From Parundibacterium terreum (GTDB lineage Bacteria; Pseudomonadota; Gammaproteobacteria; Burkholderiales; Burkholderiaceae_D): DNA of 64,000 nucleotides. The stretch lies in assembly GCF_014636315.1 (NCBI RefSeq), contig NZ_BMED01000001.1, positions 873,941-937,940 on the forward strand, given 5' to 3'. The notes under the pieces were generated by a model. It did not search any database. It saw only the letters and a list, made by a program, of their open reading frames with translations, and was not told where the DNA came from. Below are positions 43,617 to 52,737 of this stretch, piece by piece (position 1 is the first letter of the stretch; each line of letters opens with the position of its first letter). A program made the translations under genes and the position numbers.

Positions 43617-44642
43617 ATGAAAACAAGACTCGCCTTGCTTCTAGGCATATTGCTACTTCCCCTATTTCTTTCAGGCGTCGTTTGTGCAGGCGAACTGGAA
43701 GAACGCGCAAGCCTGCGCCAGGAGGTAAAGCATCTCTTTGAAAAGGAAGAATTTTCCCAGCTGGAAAATATGGCCAATGAGCAGCGCGACTCCGGTTCGC
43801 GCACCTCAAGCGGCGTCTGGGACCTGACGACTTTCTATCTAGGCATTTCATCCCGGTTTTGTTGCCTCAAAAAAGATGAGAAAGCCTGGAAGCAGGCAGA
43901 ACTGTCGCTCAAGAAATGGGAGGCTGCCTATCCCCGATCAAGCACAGCGCAATTGGTACATGCAAAATTCCTGATCAGCCGTGGCTGGCGTATTCGAGGG
44001 GAAGGATACTCGAATACCGTACGGGATGAAGACTGGAAACCCTTTCTTGAATACATGGAAAAAGCACGTGTCTATCTGGAAAAACACAAAAAGACGGCAT
44101 CCGCAGATCCCCATTGGTATGAATTGATGGAGATGATTGCGCGCGTCCAAAGCTGGCCGGAGCATAGATTTCAAGCGCTGATCTCGGAGGCAAGCACGCG
44201 CTACCCGCTGTTCTATCAGCTCTACTTTGCGGCGATCGATTACTACGTGCCGAAATGGGGCGGAAGCGCTGAAGCTGTGGAGGCATTCGCCAGACAAGCA
44301 ATGGAAAAAACAAAAGCGCAGGAAGGCTTTGGCATGTATGCGAGGATCTATTGGTACGCGGCCCAGACTCAGTATTATGACGAGCTGTTTTCAGATACCC
44401 TGGTTGATTGGCCCACGATGAAACTTGGCATTGACGACGTTCTGGAGAAATATCCCGACCAATGGAATATCAATAATTTCACTAAATTTGCCTGTATGGC
44501 ACAGGACAAGGAAAAAACCGCGTCCCTCGCCGACAGAATCACAGGCCCTGCCATTTTGGAAGTTTGGGGGCAGCCGGGGTATCTGGCGCAGTGCAAACGC
44601 TGGGCCAACGGCGATCCAAATACGACATGGCCTAGCCGATAA
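43617..44642 (+). CDS. Exported DUF4034-like protein
   Basis: 341 residues. Signal peptide ending near VVCAGE. The helical repeat body (LKKWEAAYPRSSTAQLVHAKFLISRGWRIRG, PFLEYMEKARVYLEKHKKTASADPHWYELMEM) has the spacing of DUF4034 proteins, which are about this length. It probably forms a helical solenoid in the periplasm. Function is unknown. It stands alone after a 280-bp gap with no clear promoter. Confidence 0.6.
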   Translation: MKTRLALLLGILLLPLFLSGVVCAGELEERASLRQEVKHLFEKEEFSQLENMANEQRDSGSRTSSGVWDLTTFYLGISSRFCCLKKDEKAWKQAELSLKKWEAAYPRSSTAQLVHAKFLISRGWRIRGEGYSNTVRDEDWKPFLEYMEKARVYLEKHKKTASADPHWYELMEMIARVQSWPEHRFQALISEASTRYPLFYQLYFAAIDYYVPKWGGSAEAVEAFARQAMEKTKAQEGFGMYARIYWYAAQTQYYDELFSDTLVDWPTMKLGIDDVLEKYPDQWNINNFTKFACMAQDKEKTASLADRITGPAILEVWGQPGYLAQCKRWANGDPNTTWPSR

Positions 44643-44691
44643 AGCCCTGCGCTAGCTCGCGGGTGCCCATCTCCACGGCCCCGCGCAAAGC

Positions 44692-45282
44692 CTACTTCAT
44701 GGGAACGGCACCAGCCGCCGGCCAGTCGGTATCGCCTATCCGTTTCAATGTCATTTCAAAAAAACGGAACGGCTCCTTGCCGACGACGACGCGGTCGCCT
44801 ACCTCATGCAGCACGCCATCCTTGACGGTGGCCTTATAGTGGATTGTCGTTCCCGGCCCTGCCGGGATGGTCCATTCATAGCCATCGGCACTGGGCACAA
44901 TGGGAAAGTCGCCCGATTGCCCCATAGCATAGGAATGCAGCGTGTAAGCCTTGGTGGCAGGGTCGTAGGAAATGGTGCCGAAGGCATTGAAGCTGACGCG
45001 TCCATCCGCTTCGTAACCCCGCCCTTCTATCACCTTGACCGAGCCATCCAGGAAAGAGCCCATGCGTTCGGTTTGCGTAATATTGTGCTTTTCACCGGAC
45101 GGCAAGATTGTCCATGCCGGGCCGCGCCAGATCCCATCCAGTATCGCCAGCGGCTGCATGGCTGCGCGTTGTGCCGCGATCAGCGCCGCAGAGTCCGGTC
45201 GCCCCTGGCCGTGTGCAGACATGGTCAAAACCAGGCTAGCCGCCATCAGTGCTGCCGGGATTAATTTTTTTGTAAACTGCAT
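44692..45282 (-). CDS. Exported protein, DUF1579-like
   Basis: 196 residues with a signal peptide (cleavage near SAHGQ); AAAGGAG precedes the start. The mature protein is beta-rich and resembles the lipocalin-like DUF1579 fold: ILDGIWRGPAWTILPSGEKHNITQTERMGSFLDGSVKVIEGRGY, FNAFGTISYDPATKAYTLHSYAMGQSGDF, then WTIPAGPGTTIHYKATV. These proteins may bind small hydrophobic ligands. It diverges from the oxygenase operon at 45400. Confidence 0.65.
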   Translation of the reverse strand: MQFTKKLIPAALMAASLVLTMSAHGQGRPDSAALIAAQRAAMQPLAILDGIWRGPAWTILPSGEKHNITQTERMGSFLDGSVKVIEGRGYEADGRVSFNAFGTISYDPATKAYTLHSYAMGQSGDFPIVPSADGYEWTIPAGPGTTIHYKATVKDGVLHEVGDRVVVGKEPFRFFEMTLKRIGDTDWPAAGAVPMK

Positions 45283-45399
45283 ACTCGGTCTCCTTTGGTT
45301 TTATACCCCTCTGCAGGCAAATTTAATCTTTGCCTGCATGGGAAAGTGTTAGATATCTCATATATATTACTGTTCTTGATTATCACTTAGCAATGAAAT

Positions 45400-45798
45400 A
45401 TGACCGGCTCGTCCGCTTTTAGCAAATATCTGGCGCTGGCCTTTCGCTGGCAGCGCGGCCGCCAGGGCACCGGCTATGACAAGATGCTGCTGCTCACCGC
45501 GCCGTGGCCGCTACCCTTTGACAGCTACCTGATCCGCTATCCCGAAGGTTCCGAAATTCCGCCGCATACCGATCCGGTGCAGGCAGGCCGGCACTACCGC
45601 CTGAATCTCATACTCAAATCGCCGAGAGCAGGCGGCGAGTTCGTGTGCGCCACCCCTATCTACTCCAGCAAGCGCATCAAGCTATTCAGGCCCGATGCCT
45701 GCGAACACAGCGTAACGCGTGTGGAGGGCGGTAGCCGCTATGTGCTGTCGATAGGATGGGTAAGAGGCAAAGAAAAAGCCTCATCCAAAAAACCTTAA
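45400..45798 (+). CDS. 2-oxoglutarate/Fe(II)-dependent oxygenase (prolyl-hydroxylase-like)
   Basis: 132 residues, no signal peptide. A double-stranded beta-helix core is visible: FDSYLIRYPEGSEIPPHTDPV with the iron ligands His56 and Asp58, then RLNLILKSPRAGGEF, ACEHSVTRVEGGSRYVLSIGWV with His103 and the 2-oxoglutarate-binding Arg113. This layout is typical of the prolyl-4-hydroxylase-like oxygenases. The N-terminus is short, as the stop immediately upstream blocks a longer frame. It starts an operon with a membrane protein (40 bp later) and a peptidase carrying a VHL-like domain. The hydroxylation target is unknown. Confidence 0.85.
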   Translation: MTGSSAFSKYLALAFRWQRGRQGTGYDKMLLLTAPWPLPFDSYLIRYPEGSEIPPHTDPVQAGRHYRLNLILKSPRAGGEFVCATPIYSSKRIKLFRPDACEHSVTRVEGGSRYVLSIGWVRGKEKASSKKP

Positions 45799-45838
45799 GA
45801 AACGCTAAGAAAATAGCCATCAGGAGTTGAATATTTCC

Positions 45839-46141
45839 ATGCACTACCTCGCGCACTTCTTCGCAGGCGCCTTCCTCTGCAATTGCATTCCTCATGTGGC
45901 CTGCGCGCTGCAGGGCTCGCCCTTCCAGACTCCCTTCGCCAAGCCGCGTGGTGTGGGCAATTCCTCGCCCCTGCTGAACTTCCTGTGGGGCTTTTTCAAC
46001 TTCGTGGTGGGCCTGTTTTTGCTTGCTGCATTCCCGATAGCGACTGCGCTTGATCCGGAATGTTTGCCCCTGCTGCTGGGCGCGTTCGCCATGGGCATTT
46101 ATCTGTCGCTGCATTTTGGCAAGGTGAGGCAAAAGCCATGA
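45839..46141 (+). CDS. Small membrane protein of the oxygenase-peptidase operon
   Basis: 100 residues from the ATG at 45839; AGGAG is twelve bases before it, and an in-frame TTG four codons earlier sits on the site itself. Two hydrophobic segments (about 1-17, 45-64) with Cys near the first (FLCNCIPHVACAL), followed by a Gly/Ser loop and MGIYLSLHFG. Its stop overlaps the peptidase start by four bases, so the two are translated together. I do not recognise the family. Confidence 0.7.
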   Translation: MHYLAHFFAGAFLCNCIPHVACALQGSPFQTPFAKPRGVGNSSPLLNFLWGFFNFVVGLFLLAAFPIATALDPECLPLLLGAFAMGIYLSLHFGKVRQKP

Positions 46142-47322
46142 TCGCTAAACCTTCCTCACATCTTCGCAGTTTGCTGGCGGGCGTTGGCCTGGCTGTTGCC
46201 GCTGCTGCTCCCGCGCAAGCCCAAAGAGTCTCTGCTCCCCCTGCTCCATTGGTCGCCAAGCTGCACCTGTCGTCTGTTTATGCAAAGTACACCGACGTGG
46301 GCGGCTTTCCGGTGGTCGCCACTGCCAAGGTGTCGGACCATGCTGTCGCGGAAGCCGCTTACCTGATCTATCACATGGTGGGGCGGCGGCCCGATATCTT
46401 GCGTGCCATTGCGGATAAAAATATCCGTTTTGTCGTGATGGCGCCGTCGGAAATGACGACCGATGTGCCTGAGCACAGCGACCTCGCACCGAAGAGCTAT
46501 TGGGACCGCCGCGCACGCGGCATAGGCGCTACGCCCCCACACCCAGCGACCAGCGCCGGCGAAGAAAACCTGCTGAACCTGCCTGGCGACCCGTATCCGG
46601 ATGAAAATATCCTGATCCACGAATTTGCGCATACCGTCTATGAAGCGGGCATGGTCACGCTGGACCCCAGCTTTGACCGCCGCCTGCTGGCTGCCTATGA
46701 GCACGCCAGGGCAACAGGCTTGTGGAAAGGCACATACGCGATGACCAATCGCACAGAGTACTGGGCCTCTGCAGCACAATCCTGGTTTGATTGCGCTCGC
46801 GGACAAGATGAGGACCATAACGATATCCGCACCCGTGCCCAGCTCAAGGCTTACGACCCGGCCATTGCGGCATTATTGAAGGAAGCCTTTGGCGACGGCA
46901 AATGGCGTTATGCCAAACCCGCCTCGCGACCTGCAGGCGAGCGCAGGCATCTGGCCGGCTTTGATATCGCCAAGGCAGGCAGTTTTAGCTGGCCTGCGCA
47001 AATAGCTGCAAACGAAATTCCAGACTTGGGGCTGGGTGCTACGTCCGACAAAAACACGCCGTCGGCATCGCCGAGAAATTCCTCCGGCCCTAGCGGTATC
47101 TTTTTCATCAACCACCTGCCCGCCGTGGTTTCGATAGACTGGCTGGATTTTGACGGAAAACCGGTACACTACGCCGATATCAAACCGGGCGAACAATTTT
47201 TCCAGAGCACCTATGTCGGCCATGTGTGGAAAGTCTCTGCGGCAGGCCAGGTGCAGGGAACATTTGTGGCGCAAGAAGGTAACGGCCGTGTGGAGATCAA
47301 TGCCAAGCAGCCGCAGTGGTAA
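46138..47322 (+). CDS. Zinc metallopeptidase-like protein with a C-terminal VHL-like beta domain
   Basis: 394 residues; signal peptide to about residue 29. Zinc motif HEFAH at 161-165, a probable third ligand Glu207 in TEYWA, and ENLLNLPGDPYPDENILIHEFAH typical of the fold. Residues 321-390 resemble the beta domain of human pVHL without gaps: Asn325 (pVHL Asn78), Pro328 (81), Trp335 (88), Tyr345 (98), Thr358 (Ser111), His362 (115) and Trp364 (117). These are the residues that hold hydroxyproline. A middle linker (300-320) is Ser/Pro rich. The gene is coupled to a membrane protein and lies two genes after a prolyl-hydroxylase-like oxygenase. Confidence 0.85.
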   Translation: MIAKPSSHLRSLLAGVGLAVAAAAPAQAQRVSAPPAPLVAKLHLSSVYAKYTDVGGFPVVATAKVSDHAVAEAAYLIYHMVGRRPDILRAIADKNIRFVVMAPSEMTTDVPEHSDLAPKSYWDRRARGIGATPPHPATSAGEENLLNLPGDPYPDENILIHEFAHTVYEAGMVTLDPSFDRRLLAAYEHARATGLWKGTYAMTNRTEYWASAAQSWFDCARGQDEDHNDIRTRAQLKAYDPAIAALLKEAFGDGKWRYAKPASRPAGERRHLAGFDIAKAGSFSWPAQIAANEIPDLGLGATSDKNTPSASPRNSSGPSGIFFINHLPAVVSIDWLDFDGKPVHYADIKPGEQFFQSTYVGHVWKVSAAGQVQGTFVAQEGNGRVEINAKQPQW

Positions 47323-47424
47323 TCCCGCGATTGCAGTGGACTGAGAACTGAATATTGTGAATACGATCAAATACAGGCCATGACAGACCATGACGATTTC
47401 CCTAACCACGGACCAGAGGCGACC

Positions 47425-48000
47425 ATGAAGAAAATAGTCCTTATCCTGGCATGTGCTTTTTTTGCGCTGCCGGCCTTTGCCGCCGACACACCGGCCGGCA
47501 AGCTGATTGACGACATGCAGGGCGTCTACAAGCATCGCTTTACCAGCGGCATTATCTCCCCGGGCAAGGCGCCTGGCGAAGCGGATGAGAAATATGAGGC
47601 GGAAGATATCATAGAGATCGTACCCTACGACGCTTCCCACATCTATCTGCGCGCCGAGCTGCAGTTTTATAACGGCCATAGCTGCAGCATCAGCGGTATC
47701 GCCGGCTATGAAAACGGCGCCCTCGTCTATCATGATCCGCAAAAGCCGTTGGAGGGCGAGCCTCACTGCACGCTGAAAGTGGAGTTAACCGACAAGAACC
47801 TGCGCCTGAGCGACAGGGCAAACCCGCAAGCACCCGCATCCTGCCGCATGTATTGCGGCGCTCGCGGCAGCCTGTCCGACTATTCAATAGCAAAGAGCGC
47901 CAAGCGCAAGATCCGTTATCTGGACAGGCTGAAGGCCTCATCCGAATATGCGCAGGCGGTGGAGGCGTTTAAAAAGCAGGCCCAGGCCACAAAGCCATGA
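47425..48000 (+). CDS. Exported Cys-containing protein, unknown function
   Basis: 191 residues from the ATG at 47425 with AGAGG upstream; the longer frame to 47380 is less likely. Signal peptide ending near AFAAD. Mature protein is beta-rich and has Cys in pairs (HSCSIS, PHCTLK, ASCRMYCGARGSL), which suggests disulfides. The C-terminus is helical and charged (SEYAQAVEAFKKQAQA). It starts 102 bp after the peptidase gene on the same strand. I do not recognise the family. Confidence 0.65.
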   Translation: MKKIVLILACAFFALPAFAADTPAGKLIDDMQGVYKHRFTSGIISPGKAPGEADEKYEAEDIIEIVPYDASHIYLRAELQFYNGHSCSISGIAGYENGALVYHDPQKPLEGEPHCTLKVELTDKNLRLSDRANPQAPASCRMYCGARGSLSDYSIAKSAKRKIRYLDRLKASSEYAQAVEAFKKQAQATKP

Positions 48001-48156
48001 CAAACCACCAATTGCTGATTAGCGTGGGCCAAACCCGGCGGAGCGAAAATATACTGCCAATGGAACGTTTCCCACGGCTGCTTGTCGAAAACCCTTGCTA
48101 TCACTAGTATCACTAACATAATTACTGAGTTACTCCCTACACTGACAAGGACATCC

Positions 48157-48819
48157 ATGCGCATTTTCAGTATCGCCATCACCGCCCTGGCCCTCGCCGC
48201 CAGCACCGCCTTTGCTTCTCCCGCCAGCCCGAAGGACGGCGCAGACTATCAAACGCTGAAGTCTCCCCAGAGCAGCCAGACTGTAGGCAAGAAGATAGAA
48301 GTCATAGAATTTTTTATGTACCACTGCCCGGCCTGCAATGAGCTGGAACCCGCCTTGCAGGAATGGGTGAAGAAGCAGGGAGACAATATCGTCTTCCGCC
48401 GCATCCACGTGCCGCATACCGGCCCTGCAGATCCAGAGGCGCATCTGTTTCTTACCTTGCAGGCGATGAAGAATGAAGATGCGCTGCATGACAAGATAGA
48501 ACGCACCTGGCATGTGGAACACCAGCGCCTGCTGACCGATGCCGACAATATCAACTGGGCCGCCAAGAACGGGCTGGACAAGGCCAAGTTCACTGAAGTC
48601 TACAATTCCTTCGCAGTCACGACTCAGCTACGCAACCTGGCACGCGTTGTCGCTGGCTACCAGGTGGACAGCACACCAACGCTGGTCGTTGATGGCCGCT
48701 ACCTGACCAACCCGGCAATGGTGGACGAGGCAAACCCAGGTACACCACGCCCTACGCTGTATAAGGCAACACTACAGGTCGTTGATGCACTGATCGCCAA
48801 GGCGAAAGCAGCCCACTAG
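48157..48819 (+). CDS. DsbA-like thiol:disulfide oxidoreductase
   Basis: 220 residues from the ATG at 48157 that opens a signal peptide (cleavage near AFASP). The thioredoxin motif is CPAC (57-60) in FFMYHCPACNELEPAL; E. coli DsbA has CPHC. The cis-proline is in DSTPTLVVDGRYL. The helical insertion lies between. It introduces disulfides into exported proteins. Its neighbours at 47425 and 46138 carry paired Cys, so they may be clients. The Ala in the active site usually lowers the oxidising power relative to CPHC. Confidence 0.93.
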   Translation: MRIFSIAITALALAASTAFASPASPKDGADYQTLKSPQSSQTVGKKIEVIEFFMYHCPACNELEPALQEWVKKQGDNIVFRRIHVPHTGPADPEAHLFLTLQAMKNEDALHDKIERTWHVEHQRLLTDADNINWAAKNGLDKAKFTEVYNSFAVTTQLRNLARVVAGYQVDSTPTLVVDGRYLTNPAMVDEANPGTPRPTLYKATLQVVDALIAKAKAAH

Positions 48820-48920
48820 CAGACATCAGTGCCGGTGCTGGCCCTGCTGAAACTGCGGGCCGCACCCGCAAGCTCCGCCCCCCGGACCACAATCCAATAA
48901 AAAACCCAGTCGGCGCCAAC

Positions 48921-49799
48921 ATGACAGACCTGCTGCACAACATAGAATGGGTACTGCCGCTGCGCACGCCTGCACTGACCACACTGGCCTTTGCGCTGTC
49001 CTGGCTGGGGTATTCCACCTTCATCATGTTCTTCATGGCAGTGGGTTACTGGGCGCTGAGCAAGACCATTTTTTTCAGGGTGATGCTGCTGATCATGTTC
49101 AGCGCCCTGCTCAATGCCTTTGTCAAAGACCTGTTCCAGGACCCGCGGCCGCCGTTGGCGCTGCGGCTGGATGATCTGGTGGGCAATAGCTATGGCCTGC
49201 CCAGCGGCCATGCGCAACTGGCGGTGGTGATATGGATGTGGCTGGCTTACGAGATGAAGCGCACCTGGGTCTGGATAGCCTGTTCGCTGATCACATTGGG
49301 TGTCATCCTCAGCCGCCTGTACCTGGGTGCGCACGATCTGGAGGATGTGCTGGTGGGCGCTGCGCTGGGGGCCTTGACGCTGATCGCCTTCATCCAGATC
49401 AAGGACCGTAAATGGCTATGGCAAAGGCATCCGGCCTGGAGCATGACCGCAATTACGGCAGTGACCACGGCTGCGCTGCTGTGCTGGCCCAACAAGGCCG
49501 TGCCGCCGGATTATATTGTCACCATCGCCGCCTGGATGGCCGGCGGCATCGTGGGCCTGCATTATGAAGAGAAGCTGCTCGGCTTTAACGTCCTTCCGGC
49601 TTGCAGGAACAGGATACTGGCTGCGCTGACCGGTATTATCTCCTTTATCCTGCTGCAAAAAGTATTGAAGCTGGCAGACACGCTGCCGCTACCGGTATTG
49701 CCGTGGCAGCTCGTCAAAGGCTTGATCATCGGCTTCTTCATTGCGTGGCCTGTGCCGTGGCTGCTGGTGAAAATAAGGCTGGCGACCAGGCGGCGTTGA
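48921..49799 (+). CDS. PAP2-family membrane phosphatase
   Basis: 292 residues, six or seven helices. All three catalytic motifs are intact: KDLFQDPRPP, YGLPSGHAQ and LSRLYLGAHDLEDVLVG. It dephosphorylates lipid phosphates such as undecaprenyl pyrophosphate or phosphatidic acid on the periplasmic side. The long C-terminal half adds three more helices, more than in the simplest PAP2 proteins. The gene stands 101 bp after dsbA, without an obvious link. Confidence 0.93.
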   Translation: MTDLLHNIEWVLPLRTPALTTLAFALSWLGYSTFIMFFMAVGYWALSKTIFFRVMLLIMFSALLNAFVKDLFQDPRPPLALRLDDLVGNSYGLPSGHAQLAVVIWMWLAYEMKRTWVWIACSLITLGVILSRLYLGAHDLEDVLVGAALGALTLIAFIQIKDRKWLWQRHPAWSMTAITAVTTAALLCWPNKAVPPDYIVTIAAWMAGGIVGLHYEEKLLGFNVLPACRNRILAALTGIISFILLQKVLKLADTLPLPVLPWQLVKGLIIGFFIAWPVPWLLVKIRLATRRR

Positions 49800-49875
49800 G
49801 CGTCAATCCGGCCCCAGCTAGAAAGGCAGATCAAGCGTGACTGGGCAACGCACTGATTGACTATACACAGACGGC

Positions 49876-50367
49876 CTATCGTTGCACCAAAGTCTGCAGA
49901 TCATCGGCCAAGGCTGCACCCGGGCCGGTAACTATGCGGCTCGCGGCGCGCGACCAGGGCAGATAGACCAGGCCCGCCCTAGACCTTACGGCTGGAAAAT
50001 CCTGGCCTTCAAAATTGGCGGTTCCCCATTCTGCGTCATGGCGGCGGCGTATCACCTCACCGATGTAGCTGCCAAAACTCTTGGACATCAACATCACTTC
50101 CTCATCCATCATATCGCCCTTGCGGGCCACATAGGACTGGTGCAGCTTGTCGAGGATTTTGCTGACGTCGTTGATGCTCTCGGCGGAATAGTTGAGGGAG
50201 ACCCCAAACCGGCTCTTGGACACTTCGATGGCTTCAGACGCATACCGTTCCGCCATCCGCTTGATGGTGGGGTTTTCAATAAAAGGCAAGGGCTGAGCCT
50301 GCTGGGCTTCTGCAGACACAATGAAGCATGCCAGGAAAAATAGTACTACCTTGCGCCAATAGTTCAT
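49876..50367 (-). CDS. Exported protein, unknown function
   Basis: 163 residues with AGGAAG before the start and a signal peptide (cleavage near SAEAQ). The body is helical, with ESINDVSKILDKLHQSYVARKGDMMDEEVMLMSKSFGSYIGEVIRRRHDAEWG, a pattern I have met in conserved proteobacterial exported proteins, followed by a short strand-rich end (SRAGLVYLPWS). No catalytic motif is visible. It stands alone. Confidence 0.6.
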   Translation of the reverse strand: MNYWRKVVLFFLACFIVSAEAQQAQPLPFIENPTIKRMAERYASEAIEVSKSRFGVSLNYSAESINDVSKILDKLHQSYVARKGDMMDEEVMLMSKSFGSYIGEVIRRRHDAEWGTANFEGQDFPAVRSRAGLVYLPWSRAASRIVTGPGAALADDLQTLVQR

Positions 50368-50735
50368 CCGACTTCCTATTTTGCGTCAGTGTAGTTATTT
50401 AGTATATGTTGATCGCAAAATAGTTAAATGACTTCAAGGCAATTTTTACCTGTGCAATATGGCAGGTTTAATGAGAAATATTAGCCTGAAAACCTTTACA
50501 TCAGCCTGCTCACCGCGACTATCACCGTTTGCAGAGCAAAGAACACTCCCTATCCGTGAGTTGCAGACGCCCGAGACGCCATGAAATGAAACGACGTGGC
50601 CAGAAGCCGGGTACGCCCAATTGTAATATCGCAGGCCAAGTGTGGCGCATCACATCGGTCAACGCACTCCACTATCGTATCCTCCATGCCACGTCTTACC
50701 GTCTGCATTATTTAAGCTTGGACATGCGGAATGGT
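50368..50735. other. Intergenic stretch, no gene supported
   Basis: 368 bp, AT-rich near 50390-50440. The only longer frame continues into the antisense of the VOC gene and has no ribosome site. No terminator is obvious. Confidence 0.5.
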
Positions 50736-51110
50736 TCAGGCCTCTGGTTTATGGCAAACCATTTCTATATTGTGCCCATCCGGACCAATGACGAACGCGG
50801 CGTAATAGGTCGCGTTGTAATTCGGACGCACGCCGGGTGCACCGTTGTCTTTGCCACCGGCCTCCAGTGCCGCGCGATAAAAGGCGTCAACTTGCTGGCG
50901 GTTCTCGGCGACGAAGGCCAGATGCAGATGCGCCGGTTTCTCATTGGTTTGGTGCAGGCATAGTGAAGTCTCGCCCCCTGCTGCAAGCTCGACACCGTAG
51001 CTTGGCACTCCCTCCCCGACAATAGTTATGCCTATAGGCTCAAGCGCCTTGAGAAAAAAGGCTTTGCTTGCTGCAAAGTCGCTAACGCCGAATTTGACGT
51101 GATCAAACAT
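50736..51110 (-). CDS. VOC-superfamily (glyoxalase-like) protein
   Basis: 124 residues; AGGAG is well placed before the ATG. One VOC module: FDHVKFGVSDFAASKAFFLKALEPIGI, LCLHQTNEKPAHLHLAFVAENRQQVDAFYRAALEAGG, and YYAAFVIGPDGHNIEMVCH. Metal-binding His and Glu are plausible at the usual positions (FDHV, HLHLAF, NIEMV). Substrates range from glutathione adducts to antibiotics. It is a monocistronic gene near another VOC gene at 52786. Confidence 0.88.
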   Translation of the reverse strand: MFDHVKFGVSDFAASKAFFLKALEPIGITIVGEGVPSYGVELAAGGETSLCLHQTNEKPAHLHLAFVAENRQQVDAFYRAALEAGGKDNGAPGVRPNYNATYYAAFVIGPDGHNIEMVCHKPEA

Positions 51111-51432
51111 GTGTTCTCCTGAAGTGTGCGGGCCTGCAGGTCTGTACGAGGCTCAAATATTTTAGACCAAAAGATTGCCATTAAATCACTATCTTGGCAA
51201 GCTCTGACGCAAGCATTTTTACCCGCATGCGACCATAGCCGGGTGCTCAAAACAACAATTGACTCTAGCGCATGCATCCGCCAGCAGCACTTCCTGCATA
51301 CCGATTCGCCCTGTGCAAAAAAACAAGCTGCAGACTAGCTCCGAGTAGTCAGTCCGACCTCGATCCTGCTCCTGTGATATCCTTCGCCTTCGCTGCACGT
51401 TTTTTGCCGACTCCTCTTTACCTCCCCTGCTT
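51111..51432. other. Divergent intergenic region
   Basis: 322 bp between the VOC and MFS starts. I see no small gene, repeat or operator. Confidence 0.5.
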
Positions 51433-52701
51433 ATGCATTCCCCCCTTGATCATTCGCTTCAACCGTCTCCAGCATCTCATAGCGTTAGCGCTACCATCAC
51501 ACCGATTACTCCCCCCATCAAGGCTCCGTATGGTTCCGGCCTGGCTGATCTGGCATTAGCCGTTGGCGGCCTGGCCATTGGCACCGGTGAATTTGCGTCG
51601 ATGAGCATCTTGCCGGTAGTGGCCAATGACCTGGGCACGACATTGCCGGAAATGGGGCATATGATCAGCGCCTACGCATTAGGCGTTGTTGTGGGTGCGC
51701 CCATCATCACCATCTTCCTGGCACGCATGCCGCGCCGGCTGATGCTGGTTTGCCTGATGCTGATGTATGTGGCTGGCAACCTCTTCAGCGCGCTTGCTCC
51801 CAACTACGGCATGCTGGTGCTGGCGCGCTTTATCGCCGGCATACCGCATGGCGCCTACTTTGGCGTGGCAGCGCTGGTCGCTGCGGCACTGGCACAACCA
51901 GACAAGCGCGCGCAAGCGGTATCGCGGGTGATGCTGGGGCTGACAGTGGCCAATATCATCGGCGTGCCGCTGGCAACCTGGCTGGGGCAAGGCGTAGGCT
52001 GGCGCGCAGCCTTCATGGCAGTCTCTGCCATCGGTCTGCTGACCATGCTGCTGGTACGTATTTTTGTGCCGAAGATCGATGCAGGCAATTCCAGCCCGCG
52101 CCGTGAACTGGGCGTGTTCCGCCGCCTGCAGGTGTGGCTGACATTGCTGATGGTGGCAATCGGCTTTGGCGGCATGTTTGCGGTATATACCTATGTGACC
52201 CCTACCCTGCTGGAAATCACCCACGTATCGCCATGGATGGAATCGCTGCTGCTGGCCATCATCGGCATAGGCATGACTATCGGTAACGTCGTCGGCGGCT
52301 GGATGGCAGACCGCTCCCGCGTCTGGACCATCTTTGGCGTATTGGCCTGGAATGCGGCCTCGCTGGCAGCATTCACCTACACCAGCGGCAACGTGTGGGC
52401 AGTGGCGATCAACCTGTTCGCGATCGGCGCCGGCATCGCCATCGGCCCTGCGGTACAAACCCGTCTGATGGACGTGGCCGGCGATGCGCAAACCGTGGCT
52501 GCTGCGCTGAACCACTCCGCCTTCAATATCGCCAATGCGCTAGGCGCATGGGCGGGCGGCATGGCGATTGCGATGGGCCTGGGCCTGCGCTCTACCGGTT
52601 GGGTAGGCGCGGCATTGGCACTGGGCGGCATCGTGGTGATGGCAGTATCCGTGGCGGTGGAGCGCCGTAGCGACAATTTGCGGGGTGCTGTGCCTGCCTG
52701 A
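51433..52701 (+). CDS. MFS transporter, drug/arabinose-efflux type
   Basis: 422 residues, twelve helices, with a longer Ser/Pro-rich cytoplasmic start than usual; a later start is possible, as no ribosome site is clear. Signatures are GLAIGTGEFASMSILPVVANDLG, FLARMPRRLML (loop 2-3 motif), and ARFIAGIPHGAYFGVAALVAA, typical of the AraJ/Cmx-like exporters. The substrate cannot be read from sequence. A terminator lies 36 bp after the stop. Confidence 0.92.
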   Translation: MHSPLDHSLQPSPASHSVSATITPITPPIKAPYGSGLADLALAVGGLAIGTGEFASMSILPVVANDLGTTLPEMGHMISAYALGVVVGAPIITIFLARMPRRLMLVCLMLMYVAGNLFSALAPNYGMLVLARFIAGIPHGAYFGVAALVAAALAQPDKRAQAVSRVMLGLTVANIIGVPLATWLGQGVGWRAAFMAVSAIGLLTMLLVRIFVPKIDAGNSSPRRELGVFRRLQVWLTLLMVAIGFGGMFAVYTYVTPTLLEITHVSPWMESLLLAIIGIGMTIGNVVGGWMADRSRVWTIFGVLAWNAASLAAFTYTSGNVWAVAINLFAIGAGIAIGPAVQTRLMDVAGDAQTVAAALNHSAFNIANALGAWAGGMAIAMGLGLRSTGWVGAALALGGIVVMAVSVAVERRSDNLRGAVPA

Positions 52702-52737
52702 TGGTGTATGCCGGCTTTGCTCCGACGGCAACACTGA

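Noticed and set aside
51679..52515. 278-codon minus-strand frame
   Set aside because: Antisense to the MFS transporter; rich in His/Gln/Arg with no hydrophobic core.
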